From Maribacter litoralis (GTDB taxonomy: Bacteria; Bacteroidota; Bacteroidia; Flavobacteriales; Flavobacteriaceae), in assembly GCF_003075045.1 (NCBI RefSeq), contig NZ_QCZD01000002.1:186001-250000 (forward strand): a DNA stretch of 64,000 nt, written 5' to 3'. Shown here one piece after another: positions 1 to 10,600 of this stretch. The position numbers and the translations under genes are program-made. Each line of letters starts with the position of its first letter. Positions within the stretch are counted from its first letter, which is position 1. The notes beneath the pieces were generated by a model that saw only the letters and a program-made list of their open reading frames with translations, was not told the DNA's origin and ran no database searches.

Positions 1-1
1 G

Positions 2-946
2 GTTTTCATTTACGGAATTACCATTTTCAGTTTTTGGAAGTACGGTAAATTCTTATTACCTGAAGCGGGTTCTGCACATGGTGAAGAATATGACAACTTA
101 ATGTTGGTTTCTTTCATTATCATATTTATCGTTCAGACCATAACACAGGCGTTGCTTCATTATTTTGGTTATAAGTACGCAGGTAAAGAAGGTCAGAAAG
201 CATTGTTCTATGCCGATAATGATCGTTTAGAGTTTATCTGGACAATTATACCGGTAATTGTATTAGCTGGACTTATCTTATGGGGTCTTTATACTTGGAC
301 AACAATTATGGATGTAAATGATGAAGATGATCCACTAATTGTAGAGTTATATGCACAGCAGTTTAATTGGACGGCTAGATACGGTGGTGATGATAACGTT
401 CTAGGTGGTGCAAATGTAAGAATGATAGATATCGACAAGGCGAACGTGTTAGGTTTAGATGAAGCCGATACTTATGCTCATGATGATGTTATCGTAAAAG
501 AATTACATTTACCAGTTGGTAGAAAAGTGAACTTTAAAATGCGTTCTCAAGATGTATTGCATTCAGCTTATATGCCGCATTTTAGAGCGCAAATGAACTG
601 TGTGCCAGGTATGATAACAGAGTTTTCATTTACTCCAATATATACTACTGAAGAAATGAGAACTAATCCAGATGTTATGGATAAAGTTAAAAGAACCAAT
701 AAAATTAGAGCTGAGAAATCTGCTTCTGGCGAAGAGGCTTTAGACCCTTGGCAATTCGATTACATATTATTATGTAATAAAATATGTGGTAAATCTCACT
801 ATAATATGCAAATGAAAATTATAGTGGAGACCGAAGAGGAATATAATGAATGGATGAAGAGTCAATCTACATTTGCTGAAACAGTAATGAAAGATGAAAG
901 TAGCCCAGAGGTACACTCATTAAGCGCAGTAACAGTAGGAGAGTAA
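2..946 (+). CDS. coxB: Cytochrome c oxidase subunit II (5' end outside window)
   Basis: The frame is open from base 2, so the gene starts upstream of the window and 314 residues are visible. A first ATG at 101 is internal, because the residues before it (a loop after the first membrane segment) read on in frame. The visible part shows a transmembrane helix, then a periplasmic cupredoxin domain. The CuA site CNKICGKSHYNM has Cys codons at 773 and 785, His at 797 and Met at 806, matching the C-x3-C-x3-H-x2-M signature. An upstream His lies in DVLHSAYMPH. Subunit II takes electrons from cytochrome c at CuA and passes them to subunit I. coxA follows 62 bp downstream in the same operon. No haem-binding CxxCH tail is present, so it is not the caa3 fusion type. 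Confidence 0.96.
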   Translation, partial: VFIYGITIFSFWKYGKFLLPEAGSAHGEEYDNLMLVSFIIIFIVQTITQALLHYFGYKYAGKEGQKALFYADNDRLEFIWTIIPVIVLAGLILWGLYTWTTIMDVNDEDDPLIVELYAQQFNWTARYGGDDNVLGGANVRMIDIDKANVLGLDEADTYAHDDVIVKELHLPVGRKVNFKMRSQDVLHSAYMPHFRAQMNCVPGMITEFSFTPIYTTEEMRTNPDVMDKVKRTNKIRAEKSASGEEALDPWQFDYILLCNKICGKSHYNMQMKIIVETEEEYNEWMKSQSTFAETVMKDESSPEVHSLSAVTVGE

Positions 947-1008
947 TCTTTTATTCTCAAGTCATTTTAGCTATTTAAAGAAAATTAATAAAAAATAAGA
1001 TTTCGATT

Positions 1009-2838
1009 ATGTCAGCAACAGCACATGCACATGTAGATGATCACGCACACGACGATCATGGACATCATCATAAAGAAACTTTTGTAACAAAGTATATCTT
1101 TAGCCAAGACCATAAAATGATTGCGAAGCAATATTTTATAATGGGTGTTTTGGTAATGGGTTTCATCGGTATTGCAATGTCATTATTGTTTAGAATGCAA
1201 TTGGCTTGGCCGGGTGAGTCTTTTCCGATATTTGAGGCGTTACTAGGTAAATGGGCTCCTGGAGGAGTTATGGATGCTGATGTTTATCTTGCCTTGGTTA
1301 CCATGCATGGTACTATCATGGTATTCTTTGTACTTACCCAAGGGTTAAGTGGTACTTTTAGTAACCTTTTGATTCCGCTACAGATTGGTGCACGCGATAT
1401 GGCATCGGGCTTCTTGAACATGGTATCTTTTTGGATGTTCTTTGTATCAAGTATTATAATGATTATCTCATTGTTTGTTGAAGCTGGTCCAGCTGCAGCG
1501 GGTTGGACAATTTACCCACCGCTGAGTGCATTACCAATGGCTCAGCCTGGTTCAGGTATGGGTATGACTTTATGGTTGGTGTCTATGGCAATATTTATTG
1601 CCTCTTCATTAATTGGTTCTTTGAATTACATTGTAACGGTAATTAACCTAAGAACGAAAGGGATGTCTATGACTAGATTACCTTTAACTATTTGGGCATT
1701 TTTTATTACTGCTATTATTGGTGTAATTTCTTTCCCGGTATTATTGTCAGCAGCATTATTATTAATAATGGATAGAAGTTTTGGTACATCTTTCTTTCTA
1801 TCGGATATTTTCATTCAAGGTGAAGTATTACACTATCAAGGTGGTTCACCGGTTTTATTTGAACACTTATTTTGGTTCTTAGGTCACCCTGAAGTTTATA
1901 TTGTATTGTTACCTGCATTAGGTATTACTTCAGAGGTAATGTCTACCAATGCCCGAAAGCCAATTTTTGGTTATCGTGCAATGATTGCCTCTATTATGGC
2001 AATTGCATTCTTATCAACGATTGTATGGGGTCACCACATGTTTATTTCAGGTATGAATCCTTTCTTAGGATCTGTGTTTACCTTTACCACATTGTTGATT
2101 GCAATACCATCTGCGGTAAAAGCATTTAATTATATTACTACGTTATGGAAGGGTAACCTTCAATTGAATCCGGCAATGTTGTTTTCAATTGGTTTGGTAT
2201 CTACCTTTATTACTGGTGGTTTAACTGGTATTGTTCTAGGGGATAGTACCTTGGATATTAATGTTCATGATACATATTTCGTAGTAGCTCACTTCCACTT
2301 GGTAATGGGTATATCTGCTTTATATGGTCTTTTTGCAGGTGTTTATCATTGGTTCCCAAAAATGTTTGAAGGAAAGTTGATGAACAAAAATCTTGGCTAT
2401 GTTCACTTTTGGGTAACAGCGGTTTGTGCCTATGGGGTTTTCTTCCCAATGCACTTTGTTGGTATGGCTGGTGTTCCAAGAAGATATTATGAAAATACGG
2501 CTTTTCCAATGTTCGATGAATTAACCGATATTCAAGTATTGATGACAGTCTTTGCTATTATTGCAGCAGCTGCTCAGTTGGTATTCGTAGCTAACTTTAT
2601 ATATAGCATGTTCTACGGTAAAGTAGGTCCTAAGAATCCATGGAAATCTAATACTTTAGAGTGGACAACCGATCAGAAACACGTTCATGGTAATTGGGAT
2701 GGTCCTATTCCTGAAGTTCATAGATGGGCATATGATTATAGTAAAGTGTACGAGAACGGAGAGTACATTATCGCTGGTCAAGATTTTGTGCCTCAGCATA
2801 TTCCACTACAGGAAAATGAAGAAGAGTTAAATCATTAG
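1009..2838 (+). CDS. coxA: Cytochrome c oxidase subunit I
   Basis: This 609-residue membrane protein is the catalytic haem-copper subunit that reduces O2 and pumps protons. The His-rich N-terminus (about residues 6-22) precedes 12 predicted membrane helices. Visible ligands are H100 (MHG motif) and H430 (HFHLVMG) for low-spin haem a, H428 for the high-spin haem, and H293, H342 and H343 for CuB. GHPEVY supplies Glu295 and the Tyr of the His-Tyr crosslink, which indicates an A-type oxidase. A Lys in SAVKAFNY fits the K channel. The gene follows coxB with a 62-bp gap and ends at a strong terminator. The remaining oxidase subunits lie about 27 kb away at 30.6-32.7 kb. Confidence 0.97.
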   Translation: MSATAHAHVDDHAHDDHGHHHKETFVTKYIFSQDHKMIAKQYFIMGVLVMGFIGIAMSLLFRMQLAWPGESFPIFEALLGKWAPGGVMDADVYLALVTMHGTIMVFFVLTQGLSGTFSNLLIPLQIGARDMASGFLNMVSFWMFFVSSIIMIISLFVEAGPAAAGWTIYPPLSALPMAQPGSGMGMTLWLVSMAIFIASSLIGSLNYIVTVINLRTKGMSMTRLPLTIWAFFITAIIGVISFPVLLSAALLLIMDRSFGTSFFLSDIFIQGEVLHYQGGSPVLFEHLFWFLGHPEVYIVLLPALGITSEVMSTNARKPIFGYRAMIASIMAIAFLSTIVWGHHMFISGMNPFLGSVFTFTTLLIAIPSAVKAFNYITTLWKGNLQLNPAMLFSIGLVSTFITGGLTGIVLGDSTLDINVHDTYFVVAHFHLVMGISALYGLFAGVYHWFPKMFEGKLMNKNLGYVHFWVTAVCAYGVFFPMHFVGMAGVPRRYYENTAFPMFDELTDIQVLMTVFAIIAAAAQLVFVANFIYSMFYGKVGPKNPWKSNTLEWTTDQKHVHGNWDGPIPEVHRWAYDYSKVYENGEYIIAGQDFVPQHIPLQENEEELNH

Positions 2839-2857
2839 AATACATTATAATTTTTTT

Positions 2858-2890
2858 AAAAGCCCAACTATACTTAGTTGGGCTTTTTTT
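2858..2890 (+). terminator. Rho-independent terminator after coxA
   Basis: A perfect 10-bp stem (2861-2870 with 2875-2884, core AGCCCAACTA) with a TACT loop is followed by a run of T residues. Upstream A residues can extend the stem by three pairs. It lies 20 bp after the coxA stop codon and should end the coxBA transcript. Confidence 0.92.
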
Positions 2891-2969
2891 GTAAAGCTCT
2901 TAAGATATTACTAAGTTGTTCTATTATTGCATAAATTTAAATACCTTCAATTTTTAAATAATGTTATCT

Positions 2970-3797
2970 ATGAAAAAGTTCGCCATTCTGTTTGTAGCTT
3001 TAATTGTGGGAGTTACCACTTATTCTCAACGTAAGCCAAAAATAAAAGGTAATAGAAGTGTGGTGGAGCTGCGTGAGGATCTGGAGCCATTTTATGGTAT
3101 TGAACTGGTCGATGATTTGGATATCGTACTCCAAAAAGCTTCACAAGAAGGTTATGCTCTTGAATTAGACGATAATCTTGTAGATGTACTAAAGTTTAAA
3201 GTAGATAACGGAGTATTGAAAATCTCATCCTTTTACAATATCACTTCTAAGAAAAAATTGGAGATTACTATCTTTTTTCAAGAATTAAGTAGCGTTAAGA
3301 TGTTGAATGGTAAAATAAGTATGAAAGATGTTATCTCTACAGATAAACTGAGAGTTCAAACCTTAGGTACCTCTAGATTGGAGTTGAATGCAACCGCAGA
3401 CGTCATAGATATTAACATGGAGGAAATAAGTTCTGGCGATTTTAATTTGGCTAGTGATTCTTTAAACATTGTTTTAAAAGACAGAATAGATGTTAAGTTG
3501 TATACAACGGGGGCCAGTAATAATATTTATATGTACAAGAATGCCTCTGCTAAAGTTGAAGGTACCTCAGATTTTTTAATGGCAAAATTATACGGTAATA
3601 GTGCTCTAAAAGCATCAAACTTGCAATCTAACGACGTACTCGTGGTAGCTGAAGATTCACCTGATGTAGAGGTTCGAGCTTTAAACACATTGCAACTTAG
3701 TTCAAAAGGTGCTACTAGAACTAAGTTGTATGGTGATGCTGAGATAACTATTTTAGATTTTCTTGATACTTCTAAGTTAGAAAAAGAGAAAAATTAA
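2970..3797 (+). CDS. Secreted GIN-domain (DUF2807) protein
   Basis: This encodes a protein of about 275 residues with a cleavable signal peptide (MKKFAILF...TTYSQ) followed by a beta-solenoid-like region. That region has repeated short polar strands and the 'putative auto-transporter adhesin, head GIN domain' look (for example a KLYGNSALKASNL-type repeat). An upstream in-frame ATG at 2961 would add three residues. The start at 2970 is preferred because it gives a standard Lys-Lys signal-peptide N-region. The family is common in Bacteroidota and its function is not well defined; a periplasmic or surface location is inferred. The stop codon overlaps the stop of the convergent gene by 4 bp, and no terminator separates the two. 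Confidence 0.8.
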   Translation: MKKFAILFVALIVGVTTYSQRKPKIKGNRSVVELREDLEPFYGIELVDDLDIVLQKASQEGYALELDDNLVDVLKFKVDNGVLKISSFYNITSKKKLEITIFFQELSSVKMLNGKISMKDVISTDKLRVQTLGTSRLELNATADVIDINMEEISSGDFNLASDSLNIVLKDRIDVKLYTTGASNNIYMYKNASAKVEGTSDFLMAKLYGNSALKASNLQSNDVLVVAEDSPDVEVRALNTLQLSSKGATRTKLYGDAEITILDFLDTSKLEKEKN

Positions 3798-6058
3798 TTG
3801 GCAATTGGTGCGGTCAATAGATAGTCTGGGATACCAAAACCATCGATCAAAGTGTTTAAATGTGGTCTAAGTTCTGTACATAGACGTTCTACTCGCTGAC
3901 GAATAGCTTTAGACTTTGTTCCACCTATATATCCTTGTTCCAAATACCATGACGCATCTTTTCTAATTTCCTGCAAAGCATGTAGCGTTCCTATTTTTTC
4001 AAATAGTTCTTTATGATTGGCATCAGTAATCGTTTCAGTATGCTCTAAGAACGATTTATAAGCCAATTCTGCGCTATAGGCCTTACCAAGTGTCATTAAG
4101 TGAGTTTGCACCTTTAAAAAGGCTTGGTAAGAAGGAATTCCCTTTTTGATATATCCTCTAATACGCATAGCCAAAGTATAGGTCAATCTACGCGTTCTAT
4201 GTTCTAAGGCATGAATATGAAATTTAGGATTGTATAAATGATCTTTATCCGTTTTGTTGGTGTAAAGAGGATTAATGGTAGATAGTTTGTCGCTTAATTG
4301 TGAACTTAATAGTTTTAATACCGTCGAGAAACCGGCACTATTGAATTCTGCTTTAAAATCAGATAGTACTCCTTTTGCCGCTAATTGTAAAAGAACATTG
4401 TTGTCGCCCTCAAACGTGGTAAAAATATCTACATCACCTTTTAAGTCTGCAATTCTATTTTCTAACAAGTAACCCTTACCGCCACACGCTTCTCTACATT
4501 CTTGAATGGTGTCGTTGGCATACCAAGTTATGATCGATTTTAAACCGGCAACCTGTGTTTCAATTTTTCTCTTATCGGGTTGAGATTCATCACAATATAG
4601 AGCCATCATTTTATCTAAGGTAATATGATAAACATATGCGTTGGCAACAAGTGGGGTCAAACGCAATTGGTGAGAAGGGTAGTCCATTAATAAGTCTTCT
4701 TGCACCTTTACACTATCATTGAATTGTCTTCTTTTTAAAGCATGCTTTATTGCCACAGTCAATGCAAATTTAGCACCACCCAATCCTGCTCTTGCTACAC
4801 AGATTCTACCGCCCACCAAAGTACCTAGCATGGTAAAGAATCTTTTGTTTGGGTTTTTAATTTCTGAGTAGTAATCACCATTTGCTAAAATAGTGCCGTA
4901 CTTGTTTAGTAGGTTTTCTTTAGGAACCTCTACTTGGTTGAACCAGATTTTGCCGTTATCAACTCCGTTGAGCCCAAGTTTGTAACCGTTGTCCTCTACG
5001 GTAATACCTGGTAATAATTCATGGTTCTTATTTCTCAATGGAACTAATATAGCATGAACTCCCTCGTTTTTTCCATTAACGATAAGTTGGGCAAAAACTG
5101 AAGCCATTTTAGAATGTATGGCATTGCCGATGTATTCTTTATTATCATTTTTACCTGGAGAGTGAATTACAATAGTTTCAGTGTCCTTATTGTAGGTAGC
5201 CGTTGTTTTAATACCACGTACGTTTGATCCATGACCCGTTTCGGTCATGGCAAAACATCCTAATAAATCTGCTTTCCCGGTTTTGGTCAAATATTTTTTA
5301 TGGTGTTTTTTGGTTCCTAGCTTTTGAATGCTCCCTCCGAACAATCCAAATTGAACACCGAATTTTATGGTCAGACTTCCATCTGCCCATATCATATTTT
5401 CGAATATATGGGCATAACCTTCCATATTGTTCGTGCCACCATATTCTTTTGAATAAGCCATGGCGCCATATCCTTTCTCGGCTAGAAATTCTACTTGTTT
5501 TAAAACATGATTCCTAAATTCCTCTTTGTTACGACGAACTTGCCAAGAGAAAATAGAATCGTTCAAGGTGGCTCTAAATGTATTTATAGTATCGGCGTGT
5601 TTACCTTTGAGAATAGTATCGATTTCTTTGGCTGAATATTGAGATGATTTTTTGTCCACATCAATATGTACTTCAAATAGGTGATTGTAATGATTTGGCT
5701 GTATACCGAGGTTGATTTCAATATTTTTGATGCATTCATTAAATGGTATTTCACCATGATAGTGCGTAGCTACTTTTTCGCTAAAAGCGGTTAACGGATA
5801 GGTCTCGTGCTCCACCAACTTAACACCACTATTGATAATCAATTGTTTCCAAGTTTTGAATACGGAATTTTTAGGAGGATTTTTAACGTTCAACCATGAT
5901 TTTAATAGCTTTTTATCTTCGGAAGACAAAGAGCTGTCATTGGAAATAGCATTCTCTGCAACATTGATTTCCGATGCTGATAATAGGTCATCTGACCAAA
6001 TAATATAGAATACGGGAATATATTGTAATACTGATGCGGTGTAATTTTCTATTGTCAT
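3794..6058 (-). CDS. Acyl-CoA oxidase/dehydrogenase family flavoprotein
   Basis: This 754-residue protein has the acyl-CoA oxidase layout: an N-terminal helical domain (about 1-200), a beta domain with FAMTETGHGSNVRG (about 270), LGLNGVDNG (about 365), then C-terminal helical domains with EACGGKGYLLENRIADLKGD and the FEGDNNVLLQ motif near 555. These motifs match FAD-dependent acyl-CoA oxidases (first step of beta-oxidation, acyl-CoA to trans-2-enoyl-CoA). The length exceeds the roughly 380-residue bacterial acyl-CoA dehydrogenases. Whether O2 or an electron-transfer flavoprotein is the acceptor cannot be read from the sequence. The gene stands alone, tail to tail with the GIN protein and divergent from ruvB. 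Confidence 0.88.
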   Translation of the reverse strand: MTIENYTASVLQYIPVFYIIWSDDLLSASEINVAENAISNDSSLSSEDKKLLKSWLNVKNPPKNSVFKTWKQLIINSGVKLVEHETYPLTAFSEKVATHYHGEIPFNECIKNIEINLGIQPNHYNHLFEVHIDVDKKSSQYSAKEIDTILKGKHADTINTFRATLNDSIFSWQVRRNKEEFRNHVLKQVEFLAEKGYGAMAYSKEYGGTNNMEGYAHIFENMIWADGSLTIKFGVQFGLFGGSIQKLGTKKHHKKYLTKTGKADLLGCFAMTETGHGSNVRGIKTTATYNKDTETIVIHSPGKNDNKEYIGNAIHSKMASVFAQLIVNGKNEGVHAILVPLRNKNHELLPGITVEDNGYKLGLNGVDNGKIWFNQVEVPKENLLNKYGTILANGDYYSEIKNPNKRFFTMLGTLVGGRICVARAGLGGAKFALTVAIKHALKRRQFNDSVKVQEDLLMDYPSHQLRLTPLVANAYVYHITLDKMMALYCDESQPDKRKIETQVAGLKSIITWYANDTIQECREACGGKGYLLENRIADLKGDVDIFTTFEGDNNVLLQLAAKGVLSDFKAEFNSAGFSTVLKLLSSQLSDKLSTINPLYTNKTDKDHLYNPKFHIHALEHRTRRLTYTLAMRIRGYIKKGIPSYQAFLKVQTHLMTLGKAYSAELAYKSFLEHTETITDANHKELFEKIGTLHALQEIRKDASWYLEQGYIGGTKSKAIRQRVERLCTELRPHLNTLIDGFGIPDYLLTAPIAN

Positions 6059-6239
6059 GCCATGAAATTACAATTTTTACTTGATAATGAATTGAACTAG
6101 ACGAGCATTAAATATTTTCATTTTTTAAACCTTGTTTGCATAATCAAGAAGTGTAATTTATTAGTTAAGAACATTTTTTTGCTCTGATGAAAAATAGATT
6201 TAGAAAACTGACTTGACTTAAAGTTATCTTGTGTTTGTC

Positions 6240-6247
6240 TATCTTTG
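6240..6247 (+). promoter_or_regulatory. Bacteroidota -7 promoter element of ruvB
   Basis: TATCTTTG fits the TAnnTTTG consensus of the Bacteroidota primary sigma factor. The ruvB ATG begins 8 bp after the motif, so the transcript would be leaderless or nearly so. A TTG at 6213-6215 could serve as the -33 element, with a rather long 24-bp spacer. Confidence 0.5.
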
Positions 6248-6254
6248 TTAGTGT

Positions 6255-7277
6255 ATGAACGAGTATTTAGACCCATCTGCAGACGGTTTCTCAAATGAGG
6301 AGCTTGATATTGAAAGAGCTTTAAGACCTGTAAATTTTGACGATTTTACAGGCCAAGAACAAGTGCTTGAAAACCTTAAGGTTTTTGTTGAGGCTGCAAA
6401 TAGAAGAGGTGAGGCATTGGATCACACCTTGTTTCATGGTCCTCCAGGGTTGGGTAAAACAACCTTGGCCAATATTTTAGCAAATGAACTTGGTGTCGGT
6501 ATTAAGATTACGTCTGGCCCTGTGTTAGACAAACCTGGCGATTTAGCGGGTTTACTGACCAATTTAGAGGAAAGAGATGTGTTGTTCATTGATGAAATAC
6601 ACAGATTGAGCCCTATTGTAGAAGAATATTTGTATTCTGCTATGGAAGATTATAAAATCGATATTATGATCGAAACGGGTCCAAATGCCAGGTCTGTTCA
6701 GATAAATTTAAATCCGTTTACATTGATTGGTGCAACCACACGGTCAGGATTATTGACTGCGCCTATGCGTGCAAGATTTGGTATTCAAAGTAGGTTACAA
6801 TACTATTCAACAGAGTTGTTGTCTACTATTGTAGAACGTAGTGCTGAGATTTTACGCGTGCCCATTGCCCATGATGCTGCAATTGAAATTGCCGGTAGAA
6901 GTAGGGGTACACCAAGAATTTGTAATGCACTTTTAAGAAGGGTGCGAGATTTTGCTGAAATTAAGGGTAATGGCGCTATAGATATGGAAATTTCTAAATT
7001 CAGTTTAAAGGCATTGAATGTAGATGCTCACGGATTGGATGAAATGGACAATAAGATCCTAACTACTATAATCGATAAATTTAAAGGCGGACCGGTAGGT
7101 ATTACTACATTGGCTACTGCAGTTTCTGAAAGTGCAGAAACTATTGAAGAAGTATATGAACCTTTTTTAATTCAGCAAGGTTTTATTATGAGAACTCCGC
7201 GTGGTCGTGAAGTAACGGAAATGGCATATAAACATTTAGGAAGAATAAAAGGAGGAATTCAACCAGGGTTATTTTGA
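6255..7277 (+). CDS. ruvB: Holliday junction branch migration helicase RuvB
   Basis: This 340-residue AAA+ ATPase drives branch migration of Holliday junctions together with RuvA (encoded here at 20.0 kb). It shows Walker [10 protein letters not shown] (about residues 59-67), Walker B DEIHR (about 110), sensor-1 GATTRSGLL (about 160), the arginine-finger region MRARFG, and a C-terminal winged helix ending in GGIQPGLF. Length and motifs are typical. Its stop codon TGA overlaps the TTG that starts a remnant of queG, suggesting that ruvB and queG were once adjacent and translationally coupled. Confidence 0.97.
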   Translation: MNEYLDPSADGFSNEELDIERALRPVNFDDFTGQEQVLENLKVFVEAANRRGEALDHTLFHGPPGLGKTTLANILANELGVGIKITSGPVLDKPGDLAGLLTNLEERDVLFIDEIHRLSPIVEEYLYSAMEDYKIDIMIETGPNARSVQINLNPFTLIGATTRSGLLTAPMRARFGIQSRLQYYSTELLSTIVERSAEILRVPIAHDAAIEIAGRSRGTPRICNALLRRVRDFAEIKGNGAIDMEISKFSLKALNVDAHGLDEMDNKILTTIIDKFKGGPVGITTLATAVSESAETIEEVYEPFLIQQGFIMRTPRGREVTEMAYKHLGRIKGGIQPGLF

Positions 7278-7411
7278 GTATAGATATAAAGTCTAAATGG
7301 ACCAATAGTATAAAAACCGAAGCGCAACGCCTCGGTTTTTTATCATGTGGTATATCTAAAGCAGATTTTATAAGAGGGAAGAGCCTTGTATTGGAAAATG
7401 GCTTAATATGA
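7274..7411 (+). pseudogene. Remnant of the queG 5' end next to ruvB
   Basis: From a TTG overlapping the ruvB stop, a 45-codon frame reads [20 protein letters not shown]. The intact queG at 15128 has [20 protein letters not shown] at the same distance from its own TTG. Over 60 bp (7310-7369 versus 15164-15223) only two bases differ. After that the copy decays: the stretch resembling LEKWLN has lost one base, and the frame stops at TGA 7409. This is a 5' fragment of queG left in its presumed ancestral site. The preserved hairpin with a T-run (7313-7341) may also terminate ruvB transcription. Confidence 0.85.
7314..7341 (+). terminator. Hairpin with T-run, possible ruvB terminator
   Basis: Within the queG remnant, ACCGAAGCG (7316-7324) pairs with CGCCTCGGT (7328-7336) across a CAA loop with one A-C mismatch, and six T residues follow. 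It lies 39 bp after the ruvB stop and has the form of an intrinsic terminator. The same segment in intact queG (15170-15195) forms a weaker hairpin inside coding sequence. Confidence 0.55.
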
Positions 7412-7636
7412 ATCTTTAAAGCTAAATTAAGTACCTGAAACTATTAAATAAATGGTTCTGCTCACAACTTTTAATAGAGATTTCGAGGTTTGGGTTTCTA
7501 TTAATGCATTTTATAAATATTTCCTTCTAAATGGTTAATAATTTAATTTTTTCAATAAGTTTTCTTCGCTAGTTATCTTTTAGTAAATTGTTCTGTGCAT
7601 TTGAGAAGTTCATTGCGCATATTCTAGCAAACCCCG
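7412..7636 (+). other. Non-coding stretch before the hybrid sensor gene
   Basis: No coding frame, RNA gene or clear repeat was seen in these 225 bp. TATCTTTT at about 7574 is one base off a TAnnTTTG promoter element and could serve the downstream regulator gene. The left edge is where similarity to queG ends, so it may mark the start of inserted DNA. Confidence 0.5.
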
Positions 7637-10600
7637 ATGCTTTTTCTTCATTATTTTAAAGAAGCAATTATGGGTTGGAGTGTTGAATTTAAAATTCTCA
7701 AGTTTTTCTTTTTTCCATTATCGTTAAGGTGTATTTCTTTAATAAGTACGCTTTTATTCCAATTATCTTTTCTTTATGCACAAGATGATGTACGTATAAA
7801 ATATTATTCCTTAGAAGATGGTATTTCACAGGTTACGATAAACGAATTGTTAAAAGATAGTTTAGGATTTGTATGGATTGGAACTCAAGATGGACTCAAT
7901 AGATTTGATGGAAAGAAGTTTAAAACTTATAAATACGACGAATCTGACGATGCTTCCATTTCTGGAAATCATGTAACTAGTTTGCTGGAAGATAAATCTG
8001 GTAATATATGGGTGGGGACACTTGGCAATGGATTGAATCTTTATGACTATGAACTAGATGTTTTTCGTTCAATAGACTTAGAGAACCTTGTGCCTAACGA
8101 GACAATTCTGGATATGGTTGTAGACCACAAAAGTAATGTCTGGATAACTACACGTAAGTCAGGACTATATAAGATTACTTCTGATGGTGAGAATTTTATC
8201 CAAGAGAATTTTCTCAAGAACACATCTTTAAATGGACTCTATTTCGATAACAGCCATATTTTATGGGTGGGAGGGTATAATGGGACTGTTTATAAATTTG
8301 ATTTAAACACCGGTGCTTCATCAGCTATTTCATCTGATATAAGTGTGGAAGGTGATGTGCAAGCATTTTTTAGAAGTAACGAAAAATTATTTATTGGCAC
8401 TGAAATCGGTATGTTCTTGTACGATATTAATTCAAAACAGCTCCAAAAAATCAATTTGAATAAATATGGTGGAAGCCCTACTAGACATGTTGTAACTTTT
8501 TTGAAAGCTGACGATTCCGCAGTTTGGGTTGGTACTGGGTCAGGTTTATTTTTGTTTGATGTATATGCACTTGAAGTAGTTCAAAACATTCAATATTCAG
8601 AAAATGAAACTGACGGATTAAGTAATAATACTGTTCAGTCATTGCTGAAAAATTCAGAAAATCAAATATTAGTAGGTACAGCAAACAATTTGAATCTCCT
8701 AGATTTTAAAAGTCCTTATTTTAAAAATATTTCCAAAAATAAGAGGGGCTCACAAGTATTAAATGATAATGTGATATTTTCAATTTTAAAGGATGGAAAA
8801 GACCTGTGGGTTGGTACTTCTGATGGGGGATTGAACCTTATTCGGGAAGATAATGTATATTATTTTCAAGAAAATCAAAACGACCCTTTCAATATTTCGG
8901 GTAATGTAGTTCGAGAAATTTGTAAGGATGAAGTGAATCAGCGAATCTGGATAGCCACAACTCGAGGGCTTAGCATGATAGATTTAAAGACTTTTGACGC
9001 TGAAAATCCTAAGTTCAAAATATTTAGACATGTAAAGAGTGACCCCAATACTATTAGTAATGATTTTCTTAAAGGAATCGCACTCGATTCATCTGGTATA
9101 GTTTGGGGAGCTACATTTGGTCACGGAATTTTCAGTTTGAAGATGGATTCAAATGGAAATGAAAAGATTTATAGATACAAGAACGAGAATGGTAATTCAA
9201 ATTCTCTTATTAATGATTTTGCACAATGTATTACCATAGATAAAATAGGGGACATTTGGATCGGTTCTCAGGGTGGTCTTACTAGATTGAGCTTTAAAAA
9301 CTATCCTAACCCCGTTTTTACAAATTATACACGAAATGATGATTTAGAGAATTCGTTATCCCATAATTCTGTTTACGATATTTTGGTAGATGACGAAGAC
9401 AATAAATGGGTAGCAACACGTTACGGTTTAAATTTGTGGCAACAAGATGGTACATTTAAATCGTGGACAGAGCAAAATCAATTTACAAGTGCTATAATCT
9501 ATGGAGTACAAGATGACCTTGATGGAAATCTTTGGCTGGGTACTACTGCTGGTATTGTTCATTTTAATCCAAGAAGCAACCAGTTTAAACAATATGGGGT
9601 TCAAGACGGTATTCAGAGTAACGAGTTTGATATTCATGCGAGATTTAGGGATGATCAGGGATTTATTTATTTGGGCGGTATTGATGGCCTCACCTATTTT
9701 CATCCTCGAGATTTAACCAGTATCGATGCACCACAACCACTTTATTTTTCTGAATTTCGGATTAAGGATCAAGTAATAAAAGCAAATAGCTCACCTAAAA
9801 GTGCCCTAAAGGAATCATTGTTAAAGACTAAAGAGTTAAAATTCAATAATAATCAATTCCCATTTTATCTTCAGTTTTCTTCTGTTGATTTCCGTTTAAA
9901 CAAACAGATTGAATATGGGTATAAGTTATTGCCCAATAATAAAGAATGGAATATGCTTAAAGATCCGGAGATTCAATTTTTGAACCTTCCATCGGGTAAT
10001 CATACGTTGCTGGTAAATGGTTTTTCAAGGGGTGTAGAATGGGATCAAGAGCCTCTTAAAATGAAGTTGCATGTAATTCCTCCATGGTGGTCAACCTGGT
10101 GGGCTTACATGCTATACGTCATTTTAGTGGTAGTATTAGCATATTTTTTCTATAAGTTTCAGGTTTCAAGAAAGTTGGCATTTGCTGAAAGTAACAGGCT
10201 TAAAGAAATAGACCAACTAAAGAATAGTCTTTATACGAATATTACGCATGAGTTTAGAACTCCTTTGACAGTAATATTGGGTATGGCCGAAACTATAAAG
10301 GAAAATCTTGGTGAAAAAGAATTTGTAAGGGTAAATAAACCTCTTGAGATAATTGCGCGTAATGGCAAAAGCCTATTGCATTTAGTTAATGAAATGCTAG
10401 AGCTTGCTAAGTTGGAAAGCGGAAATATAGAATTGCAACTCGTGAAGACCGATGTAATCTCATTTATTAAATACATCTGTGAAAGTTTTCAATCGTATGC
10501 CTATGAAAAAAATGTCAATTTAGTAGTATACTCAGAAGTAGACAGCTTAATAATGGATGTAGATGATAACAAATTACAGACCATTATATATAATCTGTTA

